Assembly (NCBI GenBank): GCA_945937855.1 | Contig: CAMEUC010000074.1 | Coordinates: 1-6,930, forward strand | Origin: an uncultured Clostridium sp. | Lineage (GTDB): Bacteria > Bacillota > Clostridia > TANB77 > CAG-508 | Direction: 5' to 3' | DNA: 6,930 nucleotides | Shown here: positions 1 through 5,555 of the stretch, piece by piece | Numbering within the stretch: the stretch's first letter is position 1 | How the letters are laid out: each line of letters begins with the position of its first letter | Translations under genes and position numbers: made by a program | The notes under the pieces: model-generated | What the model saw: only the letters and a program-made list of their open reading frames with translations | What the model was told of the DNA's origin: nothing | Database searches by the model: none

Positions 1-147
1 ACAGCGCCGGTGGGAAGCAACGAACGATTTAAAATATATAACACCCTGGGAGCGGTTTATTAAAAACACTCACACGAATTACAATTTCCAAAATTAAATA
101 TTAATAAAAAGTATTAATGTCTTATTATTGTAACATTTTCGTAATAT

Positions 148-154
148 TGTCGAA
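148..154 (+). promoter_or_regulatory. Candidate Spo0A box upstream of the MEDS-like gene
   Basis: The bases TGTCGAA match the core of the Spo0A-binding box (TGNCGAA) and lie about 20 bp upstream of the -35 element of the following gene. They are flanked by short inverted arms (TTTCG at 137-141 and CGAAA at 151-155). A 7-base match in AT-rich DNA can arise by chance, so this is only a suggestion of sporulation or stationary-phase control. Confidence 0.25.
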
Positions 155-173
155 ATAAAGATGATGATTTTTA

Positions 174-202
174 TTGACTAATGGAAAAATAAATGGTAAA
201 AT
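174..202 (+). promoter_or_regulatory. Sigma-A-type promoter of the MEDS-like gene
   Basis: TTGACT (174-179), exactly 17 bp, then TAAAAT (197-202). Transcription would start near 209, giving a leader of about 25 nt before the ATG at 236. A 7-1-7 palindrome (TGGTAAA-A-TTTACCA, 194-208) covers the -10 element and the start region, where an operator would block initiation. Confidence 0.75.
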
Positions 203-208
203 TTACCA
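194..208. promoter_or_regulatory. Palindrome over the -10 element, possible operator
   Basis: TGGTAAA at 194-200 and TTTACCA at 202-208 are perfect inverted copies around a single A. The site sits exactly on the -10 box and the predicted start point, the usual place for a repressor operator. The binding protein cannot be named from the sequence. Confidence 0.35.
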
Positions 209-235
209 GTAGAAACTTAGGGAGGTTTGTGTTTG

Positions 236-757
236 ATGGGGGATTTAAAAATAAAAAAAGTATGTGGTTTTAATATAAGTAGCATACATTTTTCAATGAT
301 GATTCTTCCTTATATCAACAAAGAACTAGAACAAGAAAAGAATATTATAACTATTTTAGAAGGTAACTTGGAGAAAAATATAAGACAAGTTTTAGCAAAA
401 ATAACAATAAACAAAGAAGCAAAAGAAAAAATTCTAAATATAAATTGGAAAGATTCTGATATAAACAAGAACAACATTGAAAAAATAATAAAATCAAATT
501 TATTAAAAAAAGAAAAATTAGATATAATTGTATATGGAAGTGAAAGGTATATTAATTTAGCAAATGAAATAATTAATAGGATAATAAATAAAAATATAAA
601 AAGTATAGAGGGAAAAAACATAAAAATAATAGATTGTTACACTGTAAATGATTTTAAAGAAAACATAAGAGAAATTTTGGATAATCATGATGTCATGTTT
701 AATACGTCTGGAGAGCATAAAATAGAGGAAATTTTCGATGGATATCATTCAGCATAA
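236..757 (+). CDS. Probable MEDS-domain (DcmR-like sensory) protein
   Basis: A 173-residue soluble protein with no signal peptide or membrane segment. The order of elements resembles the MEDS (DcmR-type sensory) fold: an early VCGF..SSIHF strand, a LPYI-NKELEQ helix near residues 26-36, a strand and helix (NIITILEGNLEKNIRQ), a second strand (KEKILNINW), then IIVYGSERY, and a late strand-helix KIIDCYTVNDFKENIREIL. MEDS proteins usually sense small ligands and often precede kinase or regulator modules; here the domain stands alone, so its output is unknown. The assignment rests on pattern, not on an invariant catalytic motif. Start: AGGGAGG (219-225) is about 10 nt from ATG 236; TTG at 233 is possible, while TTG at 227 lies too close to the ribosome binding site. 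The protein is very rich in Lys, Asn and Ile, as expected at this base composition. It is followed by terminator-like hairpins, so it appears monocistronic. Confidence 0.6.
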   Translation: MGDLKIKKVCGFNISSIHFSMMILPYINKELEQEKNIITILEGNLEKNIRQVLAKITINKEAKEKILNINWKDSDINKNNIEKIIKSNLLKKEKLDIIVYGSERYINLANEIINRIINKNIKSIEGKNIKIIDCYTVNDFKENIREILDNHDVMFNTSGEHKIEEIFDGYHSA

Positions 758-765
758 AAAAAGTG

Positions 766-794
766 TTGACAAAAATGTCGTAATGGGTTAAAAT
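766..794 (+). promoter_or_regulatory. Near-consensus sigma-A promoter inside the intergenic region
   Basis: TTGACA (766-771), 17 bp, TAAAAT (789-794): the closest match to consensus in the window. It begins 9 bp after the MEDS-like stop codon. Transcription would start near 801, and a strong terminator follows at 854-892, so the predicted product is a short RNA rather than the mRNA of the next gene, which has its own promoter at 918-946. Confidence 0.65.
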
Positions 795-828
795 AAGCTC
801 AGGGCAATTAGTGTTATGACATTTTTTT
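771..828 (+). terminator. Long-loop hairpin with T-tract after the MEDS-like gene
   Basis: AAAAATGTCGTAA (771-783) pairs with TTATGACATTTTT (814-826), including one G-U pair, across a 30-nt loop, and a run of T follows. It may end the upstream transcript. The loop is long for an intrinsic terminator and the stem overlaps the 766-794 promoter, so the role is uncertain. Confidence 0.35.
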
Positions 829-892
829 GTTCATTTGTTTTTTTCATTATTTTAGAAAGTATTTAGTTTAGCTAAATACTTTCTGTTTTTTT
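801..892 (+). ncRNA. Candidate ~90-nt short transcript with its own promoter and terminator
   Basis: This stretch is bounded by a near-consensus promoter (start near 801) and an intrinsic terminator (854-892). It is U-rich. It contains a 16-codon reading frame, ATG at 816 to TAG at 864-866, for a very hydrophobic peptide (MTFFCSFVFFIILESI), with a weak AGGG about 11 nt upstream of the ATG; the stop lies in the terminator stem. It could be a small RNA, a micropeptide mRNA, or simply a weak readthrough region. No known RNA family is recognised. Confidence 0.35.
854..892 (+). terminator. Intrinsic terminator
   Basis: AGAAAGTATTTAG (854-866) and CTAAATACTTTCT (872-884) form a perfect 13-bp stem with a 5-nt loop, followed by G and seven T (886-892). 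It isolates the UDPGP gene from upstream transcription. Confidence 0.8.
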
Positions 893-917
893 AGGAATAT
901 AAGCTAAACAAAACATA

Positions 918-946
918 TTGACTATTTCCCATATTTATTATAAAAT
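918..946 (+). promoter_or_regulatory. Sigma-A-type promoter of the UDPGP gene
   Basis: TTGACT (918-923), 17 bp, TAAAAT (941-946). The predicted start, near 953, falls right at the AAGGAGGG ribosome binding site (955-962), so the leader is very short and leaves no room for a riboswitch. Confidence 0.75.
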
Positions 947-968
947 TCCTTCATAAGGAGGGATTTTT

Positions 969-2217
969 TTGGAAGAAAAAATTAAAAATTTAAAAGAAAT
1001 TTTACAAAAATATGGACAGGTACATTTACTTTCAAATTTTGACGAAGTAAATGAGGAAAAAAAAGAAAAATTATTAGAACAGATATCACAAATAAATTTT
1101 GAACAGATGAAAAATTTATATGAAAGTGTTGGAAAAACAGTAGAGGATGCAAATATAAAAATTGAACCAATTTCATATGTAGAAAAAGCTAATATAGAAG
1201 AAAGCAAAAAACAAGCATATTTTGAGAAGGGGGCAAGTGTTTTAAAAGAAAATAAACTTGCAGTAGTTACAATGGCAGGAGGACAAGGAACAAGACTTCG
1301 GACATAATGGACCTAAAGGGACATTTTATTTAAATGTAGAGCCTAAAGCTAAATCTATATTTGAACTATTATGTGAAACATTAAAAAGAGCAAATGAAAA
1401 ATATAATATAAGTATTCCTTGGTATATAATGACAAGTAGAGAAAACAATGTGGATACTGTTAAATTTTTTGAAGAAAATAATTATTTTAACTACAATAAA
1501 GATGATGTTAAATTCTTTGTTCAAGGGGAATTACCAATGCTTAGTACTTCTGGGAAAATACTTTTAAATGAGCAAGGTACAGTTAAACTTGCAGCAGATG
1601 GACATGGAGGAGTTTTTGAATCTATGTTTAAAAATGGTGTTGTAGAAGACATGAAAAGAAGAAATATAGAATGGATTTTTATAGGACCTGTAGATAATCC
1701 TTTAGCACAAATGGTAGATGAAGTTTTAATTGGGCTTTCTGAAGAACAAAATGCAATGAGTGCAGGTAAATCTGTTGTTAAGGCAAATCCTAGTGAAAAA
1801 GTTGGTGTGTTTTGCTTAAGAAATGGGAAACCAAGTGTTGTTGAATACACAGAAATAAGCGAAGAGATGGCAAATAGATTAGACAAAAATGGTGAATTAG
1901 CTTTTGGTGAATCACATATAAATTGTAATATGTTTAATATAAAGGGAATAGAAAAAATAGGAGCAGAAAAACTTCCTTATCATGTAGCATTTAAAAAAGC
2001 ATCATATATGGATGAAAAAGGAGAAATCATAACTCCTGTTGAACCAAATGCATATAAATTTGAAAGCTTTATATTTGATGCTTTTGAAAAACTAGATAAT
2101 ATGACTATTTTAAGAGTAAAAAGAGAGGAGGAATTTGCACCAGTAAAAAACGCGAATGGAACAGACTCGCCAGAAACAGCAATAAAATTATATAATGATT
2201 ATCATAAAAGAGATTAA
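969..2217 (+). CDS. UDPGP-family uridylyltransferase (UDP-glucose / UDP-GlcNAc pyrophosphorylase), interrupted by one +1 shift
   Basis: This enzyme family joins UTP and a hexose-1-phosphate (glucose-1-P or GlcNAc-1-P) to give a UDP-sugar and pyrophosphate. TTG start at 969, with AAGGAGGG at 955-962. The first frame runs 969-1307 and stops; skipping C1299 continues the protein to 2217, giving 415 residues, a normal length for these bacterial UAP-like proteins. Motifs on the joined protein: the nucleotide signature TMAGGQGTRL-GHNGPKG (101-117), FFVQGELPML (about 182-191), the sugar-binding AADGHGG (208-214), VDN (241-243), FGESHINCNMF (312-322), LPYHVAFKK (335-343), KFESFIFDAF (363-372) and REEEFAPVKN (385-394). 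All are intact, so selection appears to keep the whole protein. The shift falls inside the nucleotide signature (CTT-C-GGA, Leu-Gly). The phosphohexomutase gene downstream suggests glucose-1-phosphate as substrate, but the motifs are closest to UDP-GlcNAc pyrophosphorylases. It is a pseudogene only if the shift is neither a sequence error nor recoded. Confidence 0.85.
1296..1302 (+). other. +1 frameshift site 1: CTT-C-GGA
   Basis: Frame 0 reads AGA CTT CGG ACA TAA and stops at 1307. Removing C1299 restores R-L-G-H-N-G-P-K-G, the conserved UDPGP signature. The unshifted codon at the break is CGG and the +1 codon is GGA (Gly111). A Leu CTT codon followed by a poorly read arginine codon resembles the Ty1 type of +1 shift site, but the other two sites in the window do not have CTT. 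Confidence 0.8.
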
Positions 2218-2363
2218 AATTGTAGTTTGGAGGTGAGAGGTGGGAGGTGAGAAGTGTGATTGGTAAGGGCAACTCTTCCAAGAAATCACCCGAAAATCAC
2301 ACCTCGCACTTCTCACTTCGCACTTCAGTTTGCAAAAGCCAACGCTTTTGCAAACTACAATTT
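2217..2363. repeat. MITE-like repeat, copy 1, with heptamer arms and 13-bp terminal inverted repeats
   Basis: The ends AAATTGTAGTTTG (2217-2229) and CAAACTACAATTT (2351-2363) are perfect inverted repeats. The 5' arm has four tandem 7-mers of form GARGTGN (2230-2257); the 3' arm has complementary 7-mers CACYTCN (2300-2326), so the element can fold on itself with many G-U pairs. A second hairpin, GTTTGCAAAAGC (2328-2339) / GCTTTTGCAAAC (2344-2355), has a perfect 12-bp stem. The element has no coding capacity and is more G+C-rich than its surroundings. It fills the gap between the UDPGP and mutase genes. A diverged copy in the opposite orientation lies at 5008-5137. Confidence 0.8.
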
Positions 2364-2403
2364 ATAAATTAAATATAAAATAATAACTTTTTAGGAGGAT
2401 AGT

Positions 2404-4131
2404 ATGGAAAGATACCAAGAAAAATATGAAGAATGGCTAAATAATCCATTTTTTGATGAAGATGTGAAAAAAGAACTTCTAAGCATAAATGACAATGAAG
2501 AAGAAAAAGAAGATAGATTTTACAAAGATTTAGAATTTGGAACAGCAGGTCTAAGAGGAGTAGTAGGAATTGGAACAAACAGAATGAATAAATTTACAGT
2601 AGGAAAAGCAACACAAGGTTTAGCAGAATATATTATAGAAAAAGGTGGGCAAGAAAGAGGAGTTGCAATAGCTTATGACTCAAGACATATGTCAGAGGAA
2701 TTTAGCGAGCAAGCGGCGCTTATATTAAATGCTAATGGAATAAAAACATATAGATTTGATTCATTAAGACCAACACCAGAATTATCTTTTTCAGTAAGAC
2801 ATTTAGGTTGTATTTCTGGAATAGTTGTTACAGCAAGCCATAATCCACCAAAATATAATGGATATAAAGTTTATTGGGAAGATGGTGCACAAATAACAGA
2901 ACCAATAGGCGGAGAAATAATAAACAAAGTAAATAGTATAACAGATTTTAGTACAATAAAAACTATATCAAAAGAAGAAGCTGTTAAAAAAGGTTTATAT
3001 AATGTACTTGGAAAAGAAATGGATGATTTATATATTGCTGCGATTAAGAAAAATTTATTACATCCAGAGGCTATAAAAGAGGTTGCAGATGATTTGAGAA
3101 TAGTATATACGCCATTACATGGAACAGGAAATAGACTAGCAAGTAGAATTTTAAAAGAAATAGGATTTAAAAATGTGTATGTTGTACCAGAGCAACAAGA
3201 ACCAAATGGAGATTTTCCAACAGTGAGTTATCCAAACCCAGAAGATCCAAAAGCATTTAAAATGGCATTAGATTTGGCAAAAAAAGTAGATGCGGATATA
3301 GTTTTGGCAAATGACCCAGATGCAGATAGAATTGGTGTACATGTAAAAGACACAAAAACAGGAGAATATGTATTATTTAATGGCAATATGATAGGACTTA
3401 CTGTTGCAGAATACTTAATAACTCAGCAAAGAGAAAAAGGATTATTACCAGAAAAACCAGCATTAATAAAAACAATAGTATCTTCAAACATGACAGACCA
3501 AATTTGTAAGCAAAATGGAGTATCCTTGTATGAAGTTTTAACAGGATTTAAAAATATTGCATCGAAAATAAGAGAATTTGAAAAAGATAATAGTCATAAA
3601 TGTATAATGGGATATGAAGAAAGTTATGGTTGTTTAATTGGTGACCATGCAAGAGATAAAGATGGCATAATAGTAGTAATGCTAATATCAGAAGCGGCTG
3701 CATATTATAAAACAAAAGGAATGACATTATGGGATGCAATGCTTGAAATGTATAAAAAATATGGATATTATAAAGAAGGTCAAATTGTAGTTGTAAAAGA
3801 AGGAGCAGATGGAGAAGCTCAAATTAAACAAAAAATGGAGGAACTAAGAAATAATCCATTAGAAAAAATAGGAGATTTTGAAGTTTTAAAAATAAAAGAT
3901 TGTTTAAACCATACAATAAAAGATTTGAAAACAGGAGAAATAAAACAATGGGATTTACCAAAATCTAATGTTTTATACTATGAAATGGAAAACGATTTTT
4001 GGTGTGCAGTAAGACCCTCTGGAACTGAACCAAAAATAAAATTCTATATGGGAGTAAAGGGAAACAGCTTAAAAGATGCAGATGAATTATTAGAGAAATT
4101 AATAAATTCAATGAGAAAACTTGCTGAATAA
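2404..4131 (+). CDS. pgcA: Alpha-phosphohexomutase (phosphoglucomutase/phosphomannomutase, PgcA-like)
   Basis: An enzyme of 575 residues, close to Bacillus PgcA in length, that interconverts glucose-6-phosphate and glucose-1-phosphate through a phosphoserine. The four family loops are present and intact: the active-site loop TASHNPPKYNGYK (143-155, phosphoserine Ser145), the Mg-binding loop DPDADRIG (304-311), the sugar-binding loop GYEESYG (403-409) and the phosphate-binding loop RPSGTEPK (537-544). FGTAGLRG (45-52) is the N-terminal signature. Start: ATG 2404 with AGGAGG at 2393-2398. No good promoter is visible directly upstream, so the gene is probably read through from the UDPGP gene across the 2217-2363 repeat. 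Together the two genes can turn glucose-6-phosphate into UDP-sugar. Activity on mannose or pentose phosphates cannot be excluded. CGG trinucleotides occur here only across codon boundaries (GCG|GCG, GGC|GGA, GCG|GAT, GCG|GCT), and the frame is unbroken. Confidence 0.95.
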   Translation: MERYQEKYEEWLNNPFFDEDVKKELLSINDNEEEKEDRFYKDLEFGTAGLRGVVGIGTNRMNKFTVGKATQGLAEYIIEKGGQERGVAIAYDSRHMSEEFSEQAALILNANGIKTYRFDSLRPTPELSFSVRHLGCISGIVVTASHNPPKYNGYKVYWEDGAQITEPIGGEIINKVNSITDFSTIKTISKEEAVKKGLYNVLGKEMDDLYIAAIKKNLLHPEAIKEVADDLRIVYTPLHGTGNRLASRILKEIGFKNVYVVPEQQEPNGDFPTVSYPNPEDPKAFKMALDLAKKVDADIVLANDPDADRIGVHVKDTKTGEYVLFNGNMIGLTVAEYLITQQREKGLLPEKPALIKTIVSSNMTDQICKQNGVSLYEVLTGFKNIASKIREFEKDNSHKCIMGYEESYGCLIGDHARDKDGIIVVMLISEAAAYYKTKGMTLWDAMLEMYKKYGYYKEGQIVVVKEGADGEAQIKQKMEELRNNPLEKIGDFEVLKIKDCLNHTIKDLKTGEIKQWDLPKSNVLYYEMENDFWCAVRPSGTEPKIKFYMGVKGNSLKDADELLEKLINSMRKLAE

Positions 4132-4181
4132 AGATTTGAAATATATGGGTTGTAAATGTGCCATATTTATAAATCTAGTTG

Positions 4182-4218
4182 TAGGGGCGTATGATTGCGC
4201 CCCTATATTTATTTTTTT
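4182..4218 (+). terminator. Intrinsic terminator after pgcA
   Basis: TAGGGGCG (4182-4189) and CGCCCCTA (4198-4205) form an 8-bp stem with an 8-nt loop; a TATATTTA stretch and seven T (4212-4218) follow. The stem ends 3 bp from the stop codon of the converging ttcA-like gene. On the minus strand no U-tract follows, so it mainly serves the + strand. GC-rich hairpins of this look are common intergenic repeats in clostridial genomes (recollection, not checked). Confidence 0.75.
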
Positions 4219-4927
4219 GTATTCCATCCTTTTATGTTACTTCTTTTAATTGCTCCATAAATATTAGTTTTTACACCCGGAATTTGTTTTTGAAGTTCTC
4301 CTATTAAATTTTTCATATCTTCTCTTTTAGAAACACCGTCCATCGGACAACATTTAGGCATTACCGTAATATTATTTTTCTTCACAAATGTTTTTATTGC
4401 TTTTTCTGGCGCATAAATTAAAGGTCTAATTAATGTTATACCGAGAACGATCCATATAACTTACAGGAGCAAAAGTTCCAATGCTTCCGCCATATAATAA
4501 ATTTAGGAAGAAAGTTTCTAAAACATCATCTTCATTATGACCTAAAGCAATTTTATTACAACCTTCACGTATGGCTACAGAATTTAAAATACCTCTTCTT
4601 AAATTAGCACATAAAGAACACGGATTTTGTTCTTTTCTAATATCAAAAACAATTTCTTTGATATGCGTTTTTTCTTCAACATATTTTACACCAATATTAT
4701 TGCAAGTAGTTTCTAGAAAATCAGAACTAAAAAAATCAAATCCAGGATTTACACTAATTGCAATTACTTCAAATTTTTTAGGATAAAATCTCTGAAGTGC
4801 TTTTAATGCCATAAGTAAAGTAATAGAATCTTTACCTCCAGAAAGACCGCACAGCAATTTTATCTCCGTCTTCTATCATATTAAAATCATCAATAGCTTT
4901 TCTAATATAACTTAACATTCTTTGCAT
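4209..4927 (-). CDS. ttcA: TtcA-like tRNA 2-thiocytidine(32) synthetase, interrupted by two +1 shifts
   Basis: TtcA is an iron-sulfur ATP pyrophosphatase that puts sulfur on C32 of certain tRNAs, including arginine tRNAs. Start: ATG at 4927-4925, with AAAGGA (4941-4936) 8 nt upstream; stop TAA at 4211-4209. Skipping C4849 and C4443 gives one 238-residue frame. On it: the PP-loop LSGGKDS (28-34), CSLC (Cys103, Cys106) followed by LRRGI, GHNEDDVLETFFLN (129-142), YMDRSG-ITLIRPLIYAPEKA (158-176), and CCPMDG (Cys192/193), which supplies the third cluster ligand. It is shorter than E. coli TtcA (311) but looks complete for a Firmicute relative. Frame 0 alone gives a 26-residue head, a middle piece (4857-4426) and a tail, none functional. 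Both breaks hit conserved glycines (AV-GLSGG and DRS-GI). The gene converges on pgcA and has its own promoter. Identification as TtcA rather than a related tRNA-sulfur enzyme is likely, not certain. Confidence 0.85.
4440..4446 (-). other. +1 frameshift site 3: TCT-C-GGT
   Basis: On the minus strand, frame 0 reads CGT TCT CGG TAT AAC ATT AAT TAG. Skipping the C (position 4443) gives R-S-G-I-T-L-I-R-P, the conserved TtcA stretch. The unshifted codon is CGG and the +1 codon is GGT (Gly162). The two codon positions before the shift are Arg CGT and Ser TCT, so CGT is read normally next to the break. Confidence 0.8.
4846..4852 (-). other. +1 frameshift site 2: GTG-C-GGT
   Basis: On the minus strand, frame 0 reads GCT GTG CGG TCT TTC TGG AGG TAA and stops. 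Skipping the C (position 4849) gives A-V-G-L-S-G-G-K-D-S, the PP-loop that binds ATP. The unshifted codon is CGG and the +1 codon is GGT (Gly27). The codon before it is Val GTG, which would pair poorly after a one-base slip, arguing against simple P-site slippage as the only mechanism. Confidence 0.8.
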
Positions 4928-4965
4928 AATTTTTGTCCTTTCAAGATTACATAAAAACTGAAAAT

Positions 4966-4994
4966 ATTATATAAAAATTAATACATAAAGTCAA
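4966..4994 (-). promoter_or_regulatory. Sigma-A-type promoter of the ttcA-like gene
   Basis: Read on the minus strand: TTGACT (4994-4989), 17 bp, TATAAT (4971-4966). The predicted start, near 4959, leaves a leader of about 32 nt before the ATG at 4927. Confidence 0.75.
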
Positions 4995-5007
4995 TAAAAC
5001 GATAGAT

Positions 5008-5137
5008 AAATTGTAATTTGTAAAAGCATTGGCTTTTGCAAACTAAAGTGCGATGTGAGAAGTGCGAGGTGCGATTTTAGGGTAATTTCTTCGAAGATTT
5101 GTCCTTACCAAATCACACTTCCCACCTCACAGCTCTG
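5008..5137. repeat. MITE-like repeat, copy 2, inverted relative to copy 1
   Basis: The reverse complement of this stretch follows copy 1 (2217-2363) throughout: heptamer arm, GTGTGATTTGGTAAGGAC core, a second heptamer arm, then the TTTGTAAAAGC (5017-5027) / GCTTTTGCAAA (5032-5042) hairpin and the AAATTGTAATTTG end (5008-5020). It has one heptamer fewer than copy 1 in one arm, and its far end near 5137 has lost a recognisable terminal repeat. It lies between the ttcA-like promoter and the tRNA promoter. Confidence 0.75.
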
Positions 5138-5157
5138 AATTATTATTTGTAGAATTC

Positions 5158-5186
5158 TTGCAAGAACAAATTAAATAGTGTATAAT
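5158..5186 (+). promoter_or_regulatory. Sigma-A-type promoter of the tRNA gene
   Basis: TTGCAA (5158-5163), 17 bp, TATAAT (5181-5186), a perfect -10. Transcription would start near 5193, six bases before the mature tRNA 5' end. Confidence 0.7.
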
Positions 5187-5198
5187 AATCTAGAAAAT

Positions 5199-5275
5199 GC
5201 ATTTATAGCTCAGGTGGATAGAGCGCTCCCCTCCTAAGGGAGAGGCCGCTGGTTCGAGTCCAGCTAAGTGCACCA
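5199..5275 (+). tRNA. tRNA-Arg(CCU)
   Basis: Full cloverleaf with encoded CCA. Acceptor GCATTTA (5199-5205) pairs with TAAGTGC (5265-5271) with one G-U; D-stem GCTC/GAGC; anticodon stem CTCCC (5226-5230) / GGGAG (5238-5242); loop CTCCTAA with anticodon CCT at 5233-5235; T-arm GCTGG-TTCGAGT-CCAGC (5248-5264); discriminator A and CCA (5273-5275). It reads AGG as arginine. Position 32 is C (5231), so it has the base that TtcA could thiolate. AGG is used in the window (for example SER-Y in the MEDS-like gene). The 3' 21 bases are repeated at 5389-5409. Confidence 0.95.
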
Positions 5276-5374
5276 AAAAAGAGAATATTATTAATTGAAC
5301 TTTTTTATTATTTGCGTATTTTATTTTAAGGACTCGAAAAGGAGGATAAGAAAAAGGTCCAGTGGACCTTTTTC
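5255..5374 (+). repeat. 120-bp direct repeat, copy A (tRNA 3' end, trailer and terminator)
   Basis: Identical to 5389-5508, offset 134 bp. It starts in the T-loop of tRNA-Arg (CGAGTCC) and runs through CCA, an AT-rich trailer, GGACTCG (5330-5336, complementary to the T-loop CGAGTCC), and the terminator stem. The unit is followed by a 14-bp GC-rich spacer (5375-5388). Confidence 0.9.
5351..5373 (+). terminator. Intrinsic terminator of the tRNA-Arg gene
   Basis: AAAAAGGTCC (5351-5360) and GGACCTTTTT (5364-5373) form a perfect 10-bp stem with a 3-nt AGT loop; the U-run is part of the stem, so it can work in both directions. An identical copy is at 5485-5507. Confidence 0.8.
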
Positions 5375-5388
5375 CCGACGCGGCTCGC

Positions 5389-5508
5389 CGAGTCCAGCTA
5401 AGTGCACCAAAAAAGAGAATATTATTAATTGAACTTTTTTATTATTTGCGTATTTTATTTTAAGGACTCGAAAAGGAGGATAAGAAAAAGGTCCAGTGGA
5501 CCTTTTTC
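5389..5508 (+). repeat. 120-bp direct repeat, copy B, with an orphan tRNA 3' fragment
   Basis: Exact copy of 5255-5374. It carries the last 21 bases of the tRNA (5389-5409, including CCA) without the 5' part, so it encodes no tRNA. Complete identity means a recent tandem duplication or an assembly artefact. The preceding bases CCGACGCGGCTCGC are unlike anything nearby. Confidence 0.9.
5485..5507 (+). terminator. Duplicate intrinsic terminator upstream of tadA
   Basis: Second copy of the 10-bp AAAAAGGTCC / GGACCTTTTT hairpin, within the tandem duplication. With two terminators in series, little tRNA transcription should reach tadA. A TATAAT at 5515-5520 could be the tadA -10 box, but there is no convincing -35 element 17 bp upstream. 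Confidence 0.7.
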
Positions 5509-5555
5509 TCCAATTATAATAATATATTAAAATATTTTATGAAAAGAGATTTTTT

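Noticed and set aside
1..60. Resemblance to the 3' half of 5S rRNA (AGCGCCGGTGG... CCTGGGAG)
   Set aside because: The words match typical 5S rRNA, but the spacing is too long and the usual AGTAGG and closing helix sequence are missing, so I do not call an rRNA; it could be the end of some other RNA that starts before the window.
100..118. Short AT inverted repeat ATTAATA / TATTAAT
   Set aside because: Seven-base AT-only palindromes are expected by chance at this composition.
310..748. Two minus-strand reading frames over the MEDS-like gene
   Set aside because: They are shadows of a Lys/Asn/Ile-rich gene (poly-Phe/Ile translations) without ribosome binding sites.
1293..1307. prfB-type programmed shift at CTT
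   Set aside because: There is no stop codon at the shift position and no upstream Shine-Dalgarno spacer of the prfB kind; the other two sites do not have CTT.
969..2217. Simple pseudogene call for the UDPGP gene (and likewise for ttcA at 4209-4927)
   Set aside because: All downstream motifs are intact and each break is the same single C before GGN; ordinary decay would give mixed lesions.
4571..4786. 71-codon plus-strand reading frame
   Set aside because: It is antisense to the conserved middle of the ttcA-like gene and has no ribosome binding site or family features.
5336..5350. Ribosome-binding-like AAAAGGAGGATAAG in the tRNA trailer
   Set aside because: No start codon follows at a suitable distance before the terminator stem.
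5255..5409. attL/attR pair of an integrated element at the tRNA gene
   Set aside because: Only 14 bp lie between the repeats, with no integrase, and the identity extends far beyond a normal att core.
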